Below are positions 21,901-34,686 of a DNA stretch of 64,000 bases, piece by piece. Origin of the DNA: Nematostella vectensis (Eukaryota > Cnidaria > Anthozoa > Actiniaria > Edwardsiidae); contig NC_064041.1 of the NCBI RefSeq assembly GCF_932526225.1, positions 7,934,313 to 7,998,312 on the forward strand, in the 5' to 3' direction. A program made the position numbers and the translations under genes. How positions within the stretch are numbered: position 1 is the stretch's first letter; the number at the start of each line of letters is the position of its first letter. The notes beneath the pieces were generated by a model that worked only from the letters and a program-made list of their open reading frames with translations, did no database searches and was not told the origin of the DNA.

Positions 21901-24900
21901 ACCACAGGTGGCGCCGTTTGTACGGGGCCTCTCACCACAGATGGCCCAGTAAGTATTGAGCCTCTTACAACAGATGGCCCAGTGAGTATGGAGCCTCTCA
22001 CCACAGGTGGCCCAGTAAGTATGGAGCCTCTCACCACAGGTGGCCCAGTGAGTATGGAGCCTCTCACCACAGGTGGCCCAGTGAGTATGGAGCCTCTCAC
22101 CACAGGTGGCCCAGTAAGTATGGAGCCTCTCACCACAGGTGGCGCAGTTTGTACGGGGCCTCCCACCACAGGTGGCCCAGTAAGTATGGAGCCTCTCACC
22201 ACAGGTGGCCCAGTGAGTATAGAGCCTCTCACCACAGGTGGCCCAGTGAGTATGGAGCCTCTCACCACAGGTGGCCCAGTAAGTATGGAGCCTCTTACCA
22301 CAGGTGGCCCAGTAAGTATGGAGCCTCTTACCACAGGTGGCCCAGTGAGTATGGAGCCTCTCACCACAGGTAGCCCAGTAAGTATGGAGCCTCTTACCAC
22401 AGGTGGCCCAGTTAGTATGGAGCCTCTCACCACAGGTGGCGCAGTTTGTACGGGGCCTCTCACCACAGGTGGCCCAGTAAGTATGGAGCCTCTCACCACA
22501 GGTGGCGCAGTTTGTACGGGGCCTCTCACTTCTGCTGAAACGGGTTTGATCCCCGGTCGTGAAATGTGAGTATCTTCTTGCTTCTCTCCAGTAAATTTGA
22601 TTTGTTGGACGTATGTGGGTTCATTAAAAGCTTTTCTTCTTTTTCTTTTTAAAACCTATAAGTATTTCAACTTTGAAGCTCTTAGAACCTGGTTAATAAA
22701 AGCGCTAATAAGCTATATTTTTGCATAGATAAGGATGTGTAACTTTTGAAATGGAATTTGATTACGTGTGTTGTACTGATCGTCTATCATACATACAGGC
22801 ATGTGCGCGGCTACCAGACGAGAAAGGAGCTCAAATCTCAGCAACAAGCCGCGGCACTGATTCAAAAGTGAGTACAAGAAACTCCGTCAATGGAGTCTTT
22901 TAACGTTTTTTTTTGTATATTTTTAGGGGCTACTGCGATAGCAGAAGCGACTAATGTCATCTAGATGAGTGTAATATGGTGTAAGAAACGGAATATTAAA
23001 TAGCTATCCAAAGCGCGTCTTCTATTGGCTCTTTTCAACCAATCACAATACAGCTTATATTTATTAATTCTTTCGGCAAAAAACTAACCAATAACAATAC
23101 TGCTATCATTTCCCGATTATCGTCGATATGGCCGAATTTAGGTCCGAAAACTAAACAATGATCGAATCGATTTGCAAAGCAAACGTAATGATATCGATCA
23201 AAAAACAAATTCTTTGAGTCGCACATGGTTCATGCTTCATCCCGACTCGTGCTCGTGAAATTACACGGTATGTTTAATACCATTTCTTGCTATTTTTTTG
23301 CCAACTGTCAGGTACAGCATTCAAGCCCTGTTTCCTTTATTCCGTTATCGTTATTGCTATTGTCATTGTCATTGTCAGTTACATTGTCATTGTCATTGTC
23401 GTGGTCATTGACATTGTCATCGTCATTGTCGTTGTCGTTGCTTTACTGTAATGCCCTTCCGCTATGGCCCTCAGTTGGGTTGTAATTCAGTGTATGATAA
23501 AAATGGACAATTTGATTTACCTTGCACAAATTAAATACTTTCATTTCCCTCCCTTCCTTTAACAAACTTGTAGCAAATACCGCAAATATCGCAAAACAAA
23601 ACAAGACGGGGAAGCTTCTGGACGGAACACCGCTGACAATGTAGGCTCAAGCAGTTGCGAGGAGGAAGAAGAGCCAAGCAAGCCGGAATATCGTAAACCA
23701 TGGAACGAGGCTACGCCTACTTCGCATGTGATAGATAAAGACGTGAAAATTGGTAAGTGATTTAGATACGGTGATTCCTTTTGCAGCCATCTGCACATAC
23801 ATACATACATACATACTTTTTATTTGGTCCTTATACAGATTGTGTACATGGGATGAGTTCCAAATAAAATTAAGATAGTTTCACATGCGATGAAGGACTA
23901 CAACGTTAATGTGCTTCGTAACGCATTGATTTTGGCAAAATTTTGCTATTATTTTTTGAAGTTTTGTAGGTGGATTAATGAGAAGGAGGCCATTTCCTGA
24001 CATTCGATTAACATTAATGTTTGTTGCCATTTGTATGTTTGTAGAAAGTTTGGCTCTTTCATCACAAAATTTGGGGCATTTTGTCAGGAAATGAACCTCA
24101 TCCTCCACCTCACCGGTGTATTGGTGACCTGGCTGATATATGTTTCAAATTCGTATGTTGTTTTGAATATTCTATAGGTTCTAAGTTTATTTTGTTGGTT
24201 GGATTCTTTTCTTATGTCATCATGTATGTCGCCGAACTATGTCTGTAACTCAACGTCTTGTATTCTTTGTTTTATTAACTTTTCAATTGCATTAAAATTA
24301 CCAGTTATTAGATTTTGGCATTTCCATATATCTCCCAGCCCATTTCGATTGAGCCAGTCTTTTATTTTATAACTCCAGAAGGCTTTGTTGTCTGCCTCCT
24401 TAATCCAGTTGTTTGCAGTTTTCGAAAGTTTCTGCATTTCGTTTACATTAGATAATTTCAGCCATAATTTTAAAGATCGCATTTTTGCCTTTGTTCTCAT
24501 GGGAAGCCTTCCAAGTTCGCCTCTGCATGCGTTATTACTTGCACCTTTACCAACGCCGAGCAACATTTTACAGAACTTTATATGAACTTGTTCTATTGGC
24601 TCTTTTTCATTTGTAGCGGTTCCCATACCCCAAACCTCACTCCCAACAGTAGAATGGGGGCTATCAGCGTATCAAATAGCTTCATTGTGAGTTTAGGATC
24701 AGCTCTAAAGCAGTCTCCTAATTCTTTTCTCAATTTGTAAAGTGCTTTCAGGGCTGTCTTTTTTAGCTCTTGTTTTGCCAGAGCAAAATTTCCAAATGCC
24801 GATAAATGAAGTCCGAGGTATTTGTATGACTTGACATTTTCAAGTCTGACATGATTGATGTAAAACGGGATGTTGTTCATTGTTTTACCGTTGTTGTTGA

Positions 24901-27900
24901 AAATGAGAATTTTTTGTTTTCTTAGTATTAACCTTCAGGTCTCTTTGCTTGCAAAAATGTTGGACCTTGTCGAGATAGTTTTGGAGTCCTTTTTCCGATT
25001 TTGAGAAAATGACAAGATCATCTGCATAAAGCAAACAACTTAGAGGTTTGCCGTTGATATTAATATATCGTCTATGTTGAAAGTGCCTAGCTGCTAAGGA
25101 AGGTCGTGTACATATAAATTGAACAGCGTTGGGCTCAGCATACAGCCCTGTTTCACACCTACAAGGCACTAATGAAGGTGCTAATAAGTTATTGATTTTC
25201 ACGGCCGATTTATCATTTGAGTACATCGACGAAACGACTTCATAAAACTTGCCGTTAACTCCAACATTATTTTAGTTTATCGAGGAGTTTGTGACGCGGA
25301 ATGCAATCAAACGCCTTTTGAAAATCTATGAAACAAGTAAAAAGTAAATTACGTTTCTTTTTAGGTTCCCTTTTTACATATTTATCTATTATTGATTTCA
25401 AGATAAAAATGCTATCGATGGTTCCGTGGTTTTTCCGGAAACCTCCTTGTTCTTCCTTTATTATTCCCTCTTGAATAAGGAAATCAGATAGTCTTCTATT
25501 TAGAATCGATGTGAATAGTTTCCCGAGTGACGAGAGTAGTGTAATGCCCATGTAGTTTTCTGCTTTTGCTGGGTCCTCCTTTTTATAAATAGGGACAATT
25601 AATCCTACGTTCCATAGGGCGGGATATTTTCCACTAGTCAGGATTTTGTTGAATAACACTTGAAAGTGCTTTTTTAAATGCACTCACCACGCACATACAC
25701 AGCCAAACCAAGATCAGCTTAGATCGTGTCAATGGGTAAAACAAATTTAGTATGCGCCCTAGTACTGTGCGCATGCCTACTTATGACTATAAACTCTTTT
25801 CTCTCCTGTCAAAAGAGATGCAGACCACCAAAATGGAAAAATTTGGTAGCTTCTTGGTGTTAGAGAGCACCAGCACCAAAAACACAAGGGGGCTTTTTTG
25901 AAAGTGCTAGATATTGGAGGGGGAGGGGGTTTGGGGGGGGGGGGGGTATCAGAGCTTGTACGGTAGGCCCTTTTTGACTTTGGTTAATATTTGTGTAGGT
26001 GAGAAGACGAAGGAAAGTTTCAATATGTACCAGGGGGACATCACTTATCTCAAATGGAAAACTGAACAACAGGTACACGCTTACCTTACATGCGGTGCTA
26101 TCACAATATACACGACATTATGATTTCAATTACAATTACAAAAATGGAAGAGCGATAACTAAGAAAAATGTTTGAAAGACAATTAGATATGGTTCCCAAC
26201 GGCCATTTTAAATGTTGACACGTAGCCTTTATTTTGAAGACATGTATAAGAAACATTAATACGTGGTACACCTAGAAGAGTTTTTCTCCTGTTTGTTTCA
26301 GTTCACTTATCCGTGTCCGTATCCGCTTCTTTTGCGCTTTTGTAAATACGCGGTTGTTTTTACTAGGAACCACGTATTCACAAAAACAAAAAGACAATTG
26401 AAGCAGATTAAACTGCTTCAAGGCGCAAATTCCTACTTTTCTAAAGTGCCTTTTGTTACAGATTGAAAGGACGACTATGGGAGATGACTATGTGCCACCG
26501 CGAGTACTGGTACGAGTTCTTAGAAATAGATGCGCGCTAGTGACCACAGTTCAATTTACGGAAAACTTTCAAAATCCACGTTAAAGTAAAAAGGATAACA
26601 AATGTTCTTCCGCTAATACTGTAATGCTGGCAGTTCTTAGAAATAGAAGCGCGCTTTTGAAAGTTGACAGCTCTGTTTCAGTTTCAAAATCCGCGTTTCG
26701 CCTTTCAGTCAGGGTATGCACTTATTCTCTCTTGAAAACCAACGCGAACGTCTTTCTCTTTGAAGCTCGCAAAATAGAAAATTTCAAATTGTTTTAAATC
26801 TGATCATATTCCACTCTTGTTGATGAAATGCTGTTATATTGTAGTTTTGTAGCTGTTGTTATTTTTATAAATTTTCACACTCAAGGATAAGCGATAGAGA
26901 AAGGTGAATGCCTTTTTGTTTAATTCTAAGTTGTGGAAACGCGAGTAAAAACACTTCCAAGTCCAAAATAGCAGCCAGCTTGTTTATTCATTCACAAAAG
27001 CTGTTGCATGATGGGATATCATGTGAATTACTGTATGTGATGCAAAGTACGTTTGCCATTGGGTAACATTTGCGCTCGTGCCATCATGTAATAATTTCTC
27101 TAATCCAAAGCTGATAGCAAGTAACGTACCTCGCGCTGATGTCCTGCAGGTCATTGTAAATGAAAACGTCACGAAAATATGCTACGTGAGTACTAACTCT
27201 AGATTACCGATTGCTAGCCTAATGCTGCATTCACCCCCAAAACCATGTCTAGTTAAACAAGGTTTTTCTTTGCCTGATAACTTGCCAATTCTTACTAGCT
27301 AAATGATCACTAAGTAACATGTACAGCACAGTCTATTCAGTTTTGTTCTTGGTTCTGTCTACTCTTGGGAGAATTTGATTTAGTTAAACCACTAGTTTAA
27401 TTAAACCACCTTTAAACTGGTGTTGGTGTGAATGCGGTATAAGGTCCGGTGCTCACAGCGAGGAAAACTCACGCGGACACTTTACTCACTTCCCTCGCGA
27501 GACCTAAATCCCAAAATCTCACAATTTTGCCTCCGTTGCCCCGCGATACTTAGGTTCGTTAGATGTCCGCACACTTTAGTTTTCGGCCTCGCCAGGCAGA
27601 GAGCAAAGTGATATTTTTCTCACCGTATGCGTCCTACTTAAGGCAAGTATTGGCCGCGGTGCTCGCATGCTGAAAGTGCTCATCCAATACCATTTGATTT
27701 CCCTTTAACCAGTTGTGCCCACGTTTTTGTTACAGGATTTCAATTCAACTACTTTAAACTCCTTATTAGGTAAGACATTTTAAATATAGTTTTGTCTTCA
27801 AAATTTGCCAGCTTGAGTACTTGAGTAGTTTGCCATAGTTCACTTAGCTTTCGTACGAAAGCGGCGGTGATTTGGTTATTGTTTTTCTTTCATAGAAAAA

Positions 27901-29159
27901 GTCCACGAGGTGCTTGAAGCTTACCGCAGCAAGAGTAAAGCCCACTCCATCGGCTTTGCCTGTTTGGTGAGAGTTTTAGCTTAAGATACACCTTCAAAAA
28001 AAGTGCAAAGGGCAACTTTGGCGGTTCTATTTTAGCAAAGGACTACTCGACGCTCCTATGTGACGGTCGATTGTTTATAAAACTTTAAATAAAAATTCTA
28101 AACCTTTTGTAATCATTATTGACAGGGAGGTCCTGGTTTTATCAACCCAGTAAAAGGCAAGATAATGACCAAAGTAAAAGTCCAACACGACCAGGAAATG
28201 GCAAGGTATGATACATTTACACCCCCACCCCGCTTATGGTTTTACGCGCGCTACCGTGGCCATCAAGACAATCGCTGTTCCTGTTAACACGAACTTCATA
28301 ACTTGTGCTAAGATTGTGCTATGATGTGATATGATGATGATGTGATGTCTATCTTGGCAACGCTGATTGGCTGGTGAAGTTGATGTCAATTGGATAGCAC
28401 GTTTCTTGAGTACCTTTTGACCTACCTCACAGAACTGTCAAGGTGACCACGGTAGCTTGCGTCGTAATGTAAAATGAAGCAAAGTCAAAACAGTCCAAGA
28501 TTGTTGGGGATTCATACCCATGTTTAAGACATCTAAAGCTTTATATTATATTATTTTATATGAGGAGTATAGTCTTTTCTTTCGTTTCCGCGAAGTTTCT
28601 GGAAGACACTTGGTACAATGATGACCAAACTGTATCCGCGTGATGACGTCACAATTCATGTGATAGGGAATAACGTGGCCGGAAACAAACAAGGCGAGAA
28701 GGTAGACCCGGGAAAGGAGATCAGAAGAGGCTGGGCGGTTTGAGGGCAGAGGTTAAGGGATCGAGTATTGCGTGTCAGGACGGTAGGGGTCAGGAGCGGT
28801 GTATTAGAAGGGAGTGGCTGGTACACAGAGGTAGAAGTGAGAGATAAGTAGGGATGGGGTGGTACATAGGTGTAGAAATTAGAAATAAAAAGGAATGAGG
28901 TACTTAGGGTGGGGATTAAATTTAAGTAGATATTTAAGTAGAGATTGGTTGGTAGGAGTAGAAGTTGAGGGATTAGAAGCAATGAATGGAGGGCAGAAAA
29001 GAGGTGGGGATATTTGTGCTTGTAAGAAAAGAGTAGTCCATGTAGGTGAGATAGTAAGTGTTTAAAATAATTTTAATGGTAACTTAATTTTTTTTCAGCT
29101 TCTTAAATTTATATCTAAGTTCATGTTGCCTTCGCAAGTCAGTGTTGAAAGTCCGTTAG
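18970..29159 (+). CDS. IQ-motif (calmodulin-binding) protein, ten exons, 5' end open
   Basis: Exons 18970-19294, 19708-19776, 22799-22867, 23574-23752, 25999-26072, 26462-26509, 27736-27769, 27896-27966, 28126-28205 and 29099-29159 have GT-AG borders and consistent phases, giving at least 335 residues. Exon 1 is Pro/Ser/Thr-rich and ends in AAVVIQ. The next exons supply STFRGYITRKDMS, then RHVRGYQTRKELK, then NKYRKYRKTKQ. Introns therefore cut each IQ motif right after IQ, and two IQ exons are exactly 69 nt in phase 2. The C-terminal half (MYQGDITYLKWK, GDDYVPPRVL, EVLEAYRSKSKAHSIG, GGPGFINPVKGKIM) is not recognised. IQ motifs bind calmodulin or its relatives, so a cytoplasmic Ca2+-linked role is inferred. 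An AATAAA at 29222-29227 lies 62 bases past the stop. Large repeats and a LINE occupy the introns. Confidence 0.75.
19385..19612. repeat. Degenerate (ATC)n tract in IQ-gene intron
   Basis: A run of atc/acc/atc-type triplets (cathcaNcatc) lies between the exon ending 19294 and the exon starting 19708. Both strands stay open (Ile/Thr or Met/Val rich), an artefact of triplet composition. Confidence 0.85.
19782..22537. repeat. 33-bp minisatellite, about 83 copies, in IQ-gene intron
   Basis: The unit is cctctcaccacaggtggccc followed by agtaagtatggag. The array begins five bases after the splice donor at 19777 and ends about 260 bp before the acceptor at 22798. A variant unit (cgcagtttgtacgggg or cgccgtttgtacgggg) occurs 11 times at about 20526, 20691, 20889, 21087, 21318, 21351, 21681, 21912, 22143, 22440 and 22506, often 231 bp apart, so a seven-unit higher-order repeat exists. 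Because 33 is divisible by 3 and no unit frame has a stop, open frames of 842 and 921 codons appear on opposite strands; neither is taken as a gene. Confidence 0.97.
23347..23445. repeat. Short degenerate (CATTGT)n tract
   Basis: About 15 imperfect copies of the same hexamer that forms the large array at 8920-9478, here in an IQ-gene intron, mixed with cgttgt and cagttacattgt variants. Confidence 0.8.
23792..25683 (-). mobile_element. 5'-truncated, decayed non-LTR retrotransposon (LINE)
   Basis: Minus-strand fragments in different frames (25683-25267, 25226-24885, 24880-24593, 24626-24237, 24108-23881) together read as one reverse transcriptase. Visible motifs include GLIVPIYKKEDP, the thumb-side NYMGITLLSSLGK, FIDFQKAFDCIPR (first catalytic Asp), and LLYADDLVIFS (YADD catalytic box), followed by KYLGLHLS. 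Several frameshifts separate the parts. The 5' end stops near 25683 within the RT domain, so the endonuclease is missing. The 3' end, on the low-coordinate side, finishes in a (GTAT)n tail at about 23793-23815, as in CR1/L2-type elements. It lies antisense inside an intron of the IQ gene. Clade assignment (CR1/L2/Jockey-like) is tentative. Confidence 0.85.
26510..27735. other. IQ-gene intron, no further feature seen
   Basis: A/T-rich with two related segments (cgcgcta/gcgcgcttttg and cagttcttagaaatag occur twice, near 26512 and 26632), suggesting a short decayed duplication. No exon or mobile-element ends recognised. Confidence 0.4.
28206..29098. other. Last IQ-gene intron with purine-rich tract
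   Basis: From about 28690 to 29010 the + strand is strongly purine-rich with loosely repeated gggg.ggta..tag.agtag strings, probably a decayed minisatellite. A polypyrimidine acceptor (ttttttttcag) follows at 29098. Confidence 0.5.
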
Positions 29160-29221
29160 AGATGTCTGCGGCAGGTAGGAAAATGGTTGGAAAATTGTTT
29201 TATTCTAAGTTATACAAACGG

Positions 29222-29227
29222 AATAAA
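29222..29227 (+). promoter_or_regulatory. Candidate polyadenylation signal AATAAA of the IQ gene
   Basis: AATAAA on the + strand, 62 bases after the inferred stop codon. The spacing fits the last-exon model. Confidence 0.5.
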
Positions 29228-31149
29228 GAAAAACTTAAAGATGCTTTAAAACCATGTTATGGTTTTAAAGGCCCCTGAAATGTTAATTATGGCGTTATTC
29301 ACTTTGATAATGAAAAATCAAAACAGATAACTGTTTTCATTTCAGGCAAAGAGATGATCAATTTGTACTTTGATCATGTCAAATACAAGATGTGGCGATC
29401 TAGAATGCATTCCAAGGTCGCCTTCGCACTCTGATGTCACTAACACCATTACATTTAAAATAATCAAGCAAATATAGACGCGTTTTATACTGTATATTTT
29501 GCGAAATTTCTTTGACAATTTAAAAAAAAGCTGAGAACTGTCGCCTTCCTTATAAGAAAATTAGGAATAATAACATTTTTATTTATTTCGCGGGATATAA
29601 TTTTATGAACTATGCAAATTTTCTATGCAAAGGTTCTTAAAACCTTTCACTTATATCAATCTAGCCAAAAAAAAGCATAGATAAACTTTCAAATTCTGAA
29701 AAGGGAATTGAATTTGATTGAAACTTGAATTTTTTACAGAGCTTTGAAAATTTTCCTGGCTGCGCGAAAGGAGATTGAATCGAGTGAATAATTCCAAGTT
29801 TTGGCGGCAAAATCTAAAACAAAGTATTTTCTTTAACGATACCGTAGACCCAAATGGCTTCATTTCAGGTGAATTTTTTTTATTATGCCATTCGATGACA
29901 ATAGGCACACTCTAGGTGTTAGTAAAAAAAAGAACACCAAAATTTTAAATACTCCGCCAGATATTAAAAAAAAAAACGAATTCAGAACTAATAGGTTCAA
30001 CAATTTTATCACTGTAAAGTACCAATGAATATTGTGTTGCTTGTATTAGTTGCTATTAGTTGATGTTGCTGACAAACCTGTAATTCAGTTACGACTGCAA
30101 GTGGTTTATTAAAACGATTGATTGATTGATTGATTTTGATTGATTTCGAACGAGTGTAGCGTTACACGTATACAAGCGCGTCAGTATCATTATCGACGTT
30201 TTATCCGAGATTTATCCGTATTTATATCAACTTTATAAGCGTTTGCTCTAAATTTTGCATAGTTTTGAACTACGCCAAGATTAAGTAAGAATCCTTGGCT
30301 TCATTCGAAGAAGGCTAACGAGGAAGAAAGCGCAAAACATAGAGTTGTCTCCGTTCGCGGTCTTTCTAAGTTTTCCGCGCTCTTCTTTTCTTCGGTGCAA
30401 GCTCGCTTCGGTCTAGGCATCTTCCTTCACTTGCACGACTAGCGCTATGACATTTGAGCGCCTAAGAGTTTTCCCGCTGCGTGTAGAGCGTGCAATGTGA
30501 TTGGTTGCCATACGCGGCTCTATTTGCTCTTCGTCTGTCATTGCTGTCACGCTGCCTCTAATGTTTACACAACTTCAATCCCCGATATCTCGCAATCAAA
30601 TTTCACCCCATCTTACTCTTAATATGTGAATTAAAGGTACACTTCTAACCGCCCGATTCCTGCGCAACTTGGCAAGCGTTTTGCAGATTTGTTTCCTGAA
30701 GTTAAATAATCATTTGACTACCAGGTTGATATAAAAAGATGACGGATAAAACTTGTGTAACCACACAACGACCATAAACAATAACTAAGAAGACATGAAA
30801 ACGGGAACCAGTTTAGCGCGCGCATATATTTTCTCATGTAGTTTGATTGACATCTCGATCTATGTCACAATTGACTGGACCCGGGCCTCTAAGTTCACGG
30901 CCTGTTTTCTCGCGTTTTATAGGGTCCATACAAACCACATACCATTTGGAAGATGAAAATATAAAGAATTAACCAAATCTATCAACTCTGACAGGTTATA
31001 TGGACTTTAACCGTTTTCAAGGGTCACCGAATAAAGCACCTCTGATCCGAGTAATAACAATGACGATGACAATGATAATAATACCGCCGTCTTTACAGAG
31101 GGGTGGTGACGGGGCAAGATGATAATGACGGGACCTCTGCTTGAGAGCT
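29228..31149. other. Intergenic region without recognised genes
   Basis: Mostly A/T-rich. A short (TTGA)n microsatellite lies at about 30116-30148. No open frame resembles a known domain. Confidence 0.5.
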
Positions 31150-32639
31150 TTTCTGTCAAATGTCGCGGTTCAGTACAGCTCTAGAAGTTCTTGTGGGTTC
31201 TTGGTCCTGGCCAAATATTTGCCTCGGACTACGAATGGACCAAGAAAAATATCACGGCTCAGTACAGCTCTAGAAGGAGTGTCTTGTAGGTTGTTGGTTC
31301 TGGCGACACGTTCGCCTCTTACCACAAATGGACCATTTGTTGGGTGCAACTGAACACGTGAACAACACAAGAACTTAACGGGAGCCTTTTTAAAGCCGTC
31401 CATTCTGAGTGTATAAACCACAGGGTTAACCAGTGAGTTAGCGAACCTTATACAGTAGCAGCCTAGCACCACATGGGCTTCGGTGTTTCTAAAATCATTA
31501 AGAGTGTATCCAGGAGTGGACCAGGCAAGGGTGATACATGCCATCTCACCGATTTCAATGAAACTTGGTCAGATTGAAGTATCCACCCAACAACTCAAAC
31601 TGCCGAAGTGGTTCAGATTTTGGAATAATCCGGGGGGAGTTATGACCACCCCCCTGGTTTTTGGCCATAAATTCGGGAAAATCGCCTGAAATAAGTATGA
31701 AATGTTGACCCCACTCCTGGTCACGGATTACAAGGGAATTCCATAATGTTTTATGTGAGTAAAGATCCATCCTTTCTTGGTTTACAACCAAGGTTTCAAA
31801 TCATTTGGAGAGACAGGTGCCAATCAAGGGCTACACGTGTCTACCATGCCACGCATGGTTTCGCTGGTCGGGCAAAATAGCTCCATTTCAGTGTCACATA
31901 TCTCCAATGCGCAACTTTCTTTTCACAAACTGTTTTTACCATCACTCAAAGTTATCTTTAAACTTAACAAATCCGTAATAAAATTCTCGGGACTTGATAT
32001 TTTTTTCCAACAGTAATTATTTTAATCATCCTACTACTCACTGATGATGGTATGTAGAAAATTTCGAATTTCTTATAAAAAACGCGGTTGTGATTCTTTG
32101 GCAACAATTCGCAGCTTATATGTTTGACAATTATACGTTAAGAATAAGTTGAATAAGAACTGGGTTGCCATGGTTACAACAATAATGGGGGAATGTCAAA
32201 TCCCATTTTGTTCTATATAAGCAAAACATCTGATATATCAGTTACCAGGGATCAAATTGTTTACTTAAAAGTTGTTCACGACCTTATTCTTCTATTAATA
32301 TAATAACGGCAATAACTACCTTAACCTTCGGTTCGGACGTACACGCCAACGCATATCTCCACATCTACATATATTAGGGCGCTGCAGGGGGTCGTGACAT
32401 TATCAAGAATGGACAAGAAAAAGGCTGGCACCATCTTTGATTTGTCAGTAAACTGAATTTCCTAAAAAAGCTAGAAAAAGGGACAAGGTATGCTAACAAT
32501 GCCATTCCAGTTGGGAATTTTAGACAAAAATCAGTAATATAGCTGCGCCATGTAACTCATGACGTTATAACTCATTTCAATAGCAGCCTGACACTACACA
32601 AAGTGAATAAACTACTAAAACAGCAAGGAGTGAATGTCT

Positions 32640-33750
32640 TTGAGACAGTACATAGCTGTGTATCTTTAAAGCTCTAGCTCTCTCTGGATCTCGAGTCTTG
32701 TCTGCATTTGTTCAGCGTCTTGAACAAAGTCCTCTTTGTCCTGGTCGGGACTCAGATTTGCCTGATCAATGGCCAGTCGCCCACTCCTATAAAGAACGGA
32801 CAATCGGCTGAAATATCGAGCAATCTGATCTGCGGAAAGCTCCCTTCCTTTTTGAACAGTTTCTTGCTGCTTGCGTCATGAGCTGATTGCATCTTTGCAC
32901 AGACATCTTGTTGCCTTATGGGTTGTCTTGAGCTCCCAACCAGCTTGGCGTACAGGGCTGCTAGACGTAGATGGTGCAATCTTGGCGACGTTTCCACTTG
33001 GCACTACCCTATGCAAGTAGCTACCAGTCATCTCCCTTGTCGTTTTATGCCCACTTCTTCTTTATAGTGTGTCGTAAGTAGACTCTCTTTCTTGTCGTAT
33101 CAGATGCTTTCCTGTGTCCAAGTGGTTTTGAAGACTCTCAAAAGACGGGTATGTCTTTATACATCCATCTTCTGGACAGGAGAGTAGGCAGTGGTTGGTC
33201 TTGACGAGGTTGCCTGTGGACTGATGATCTTAGAATGCCAGTTTGTTGCAGTCTACCAAATGGCAGACAGACAATTAGACGTGTTGCACCCTGGGTTGGC
33301 CCGAACCGTCTTAGCTTCTCTGGCGTAAAACGTTTACCAGGCCCTACATTGTAGGCTTTCCAAGCTCGGAGATCTCTAGACTCAAAGCAGAAGTTGTTAA
33401 GAGCCTGGATATTTTATGGGCTTTCATGGTTTGGCTGTCCTCGTTGACCTTAGCGACCGCTGCCAGGCATCCTTTTATTACACCATACGACTCCATTGCA
33501 ACCTTCACGCCTTTGCACATTTTATGTCGTTCCCTTCGTTGATGAACCTCCGAATGTGGCTCTTGACTGTAGCGGTGCGCTTGTCGCATACATCCTTTCC
33601 CGCCTGTGGGTCACTAAAATCATACCTGGCTACGTTTATGCCTGCACGCTCCCCAATGGAGGGCAGGGACAGGGCATGGTAGGCAGAATGATAACAGCCC
33701 GAGGAACGCTTTGGTGAGGTGTGGTTTGGCAGCTTCAAGGGTTTCAAGGG
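32640..33750 (-). pseudogene. Decayed transposon protein (transposase-like) remnant
   Basis: Minus-strand pieces in shifting frames. 33747-33505 contains SGCYHSAYHALSLPSIGE and RYDFSDPQAGKDVCDKRTAT. 33589-33344 continues KGVKVAMESYGVIKGCLAAV. 32997-32752 has QDVCAKMQSAHDASSKKLFKK. This series resembles the core and C-terminus of uncharacterised proteins I associate with mobile elements in cnidarians and fish, but I cannot name the family. It lies centrally in the 31502-35915 element and is the best candidate for its former transposase. Frameshifts make it non-functional. Confidence 0.5.
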
Positions 33751-34686
33751 TGTGCTTTATTCTTGAAGCAACCGCAAACTAGTTTTGTGTACATTCCTCA
33801 AATGCACGTATGTACGTTGTGGTATGAAACAGAAGAGTAAAAATAATACATACTTTAGTCACACTGTAATTTATGGACAGAACATTTTGTTTACAGCTGG
33901 TTTCTGTCATGTTTCTCTTTGTGGTGTGCTGTGCGTGTAATATGCCCCCCCCCCCCCCATATAACGACAGGCTACGATCATAACAACCAAATGAGATTTA
34001 TGTACAACGGGCTCTGAGAATTCCTTCGTTAATGCGGCGTTGTCATGGTAGCAAGGTAAAATGTATATACCTTATCAGAGATGTTACATAAAATATTACA
34101 CGATCTTTAACATAAAGAGTTGAGTTTTCTATGAGTAACTAATCAACGAGGGGCGTAGCGCCGTGTTGACTATTTTGCTCGTAGAATACTACTCGTAGTA
34201 TACTCCCCTAGCTTTTCAAAGCATCCTTTTTCTACCAATACTTTTGTTTGAAAGCTTGTGTTTTTGCTGCTCACCATCTATCAACAAGTAGATAGTAAGT
34301 CAAAATCTAGTTTGCTTTTACTACGTATATATTACCTCAATAGCATCCATACTCTTGGTAATCGCTACGGTCACATGCCATGATTTGCCTTTTTTTAACA
34401 TACTAGTCTCAGGCGCGTACATGTATTCATTATCAGGAGAACCTGGTTTGCGGTTAGGTTGTTAATGATATCGCTCTTTGCTACATCCTGTGTATAGGAT
34501 AACTTAGTCAATCAAACCAAACAATCAAAACAAGACAAACCGTCCCCAAAAGCTTGTGTCTGACTACGCGCTATTCCCCAACGAGACAAGGATTTTGGAT
34601 TCGCAGAGGTCGCGCAACAACGAATTTGGCTGTAAAAAAAAAAAAAAAAAATATGAAAATACTGCGAATGCGCGCGGCTGTGCACC

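Noticed and set aside
19764-22569. Open frames of 842 (+) and 921 (-) codons
   Set aside because: They consist solely of the 33-bp repeat (a multiple of 3, no stops) and lie within an intron bounded by two IQ exons of matching phase.
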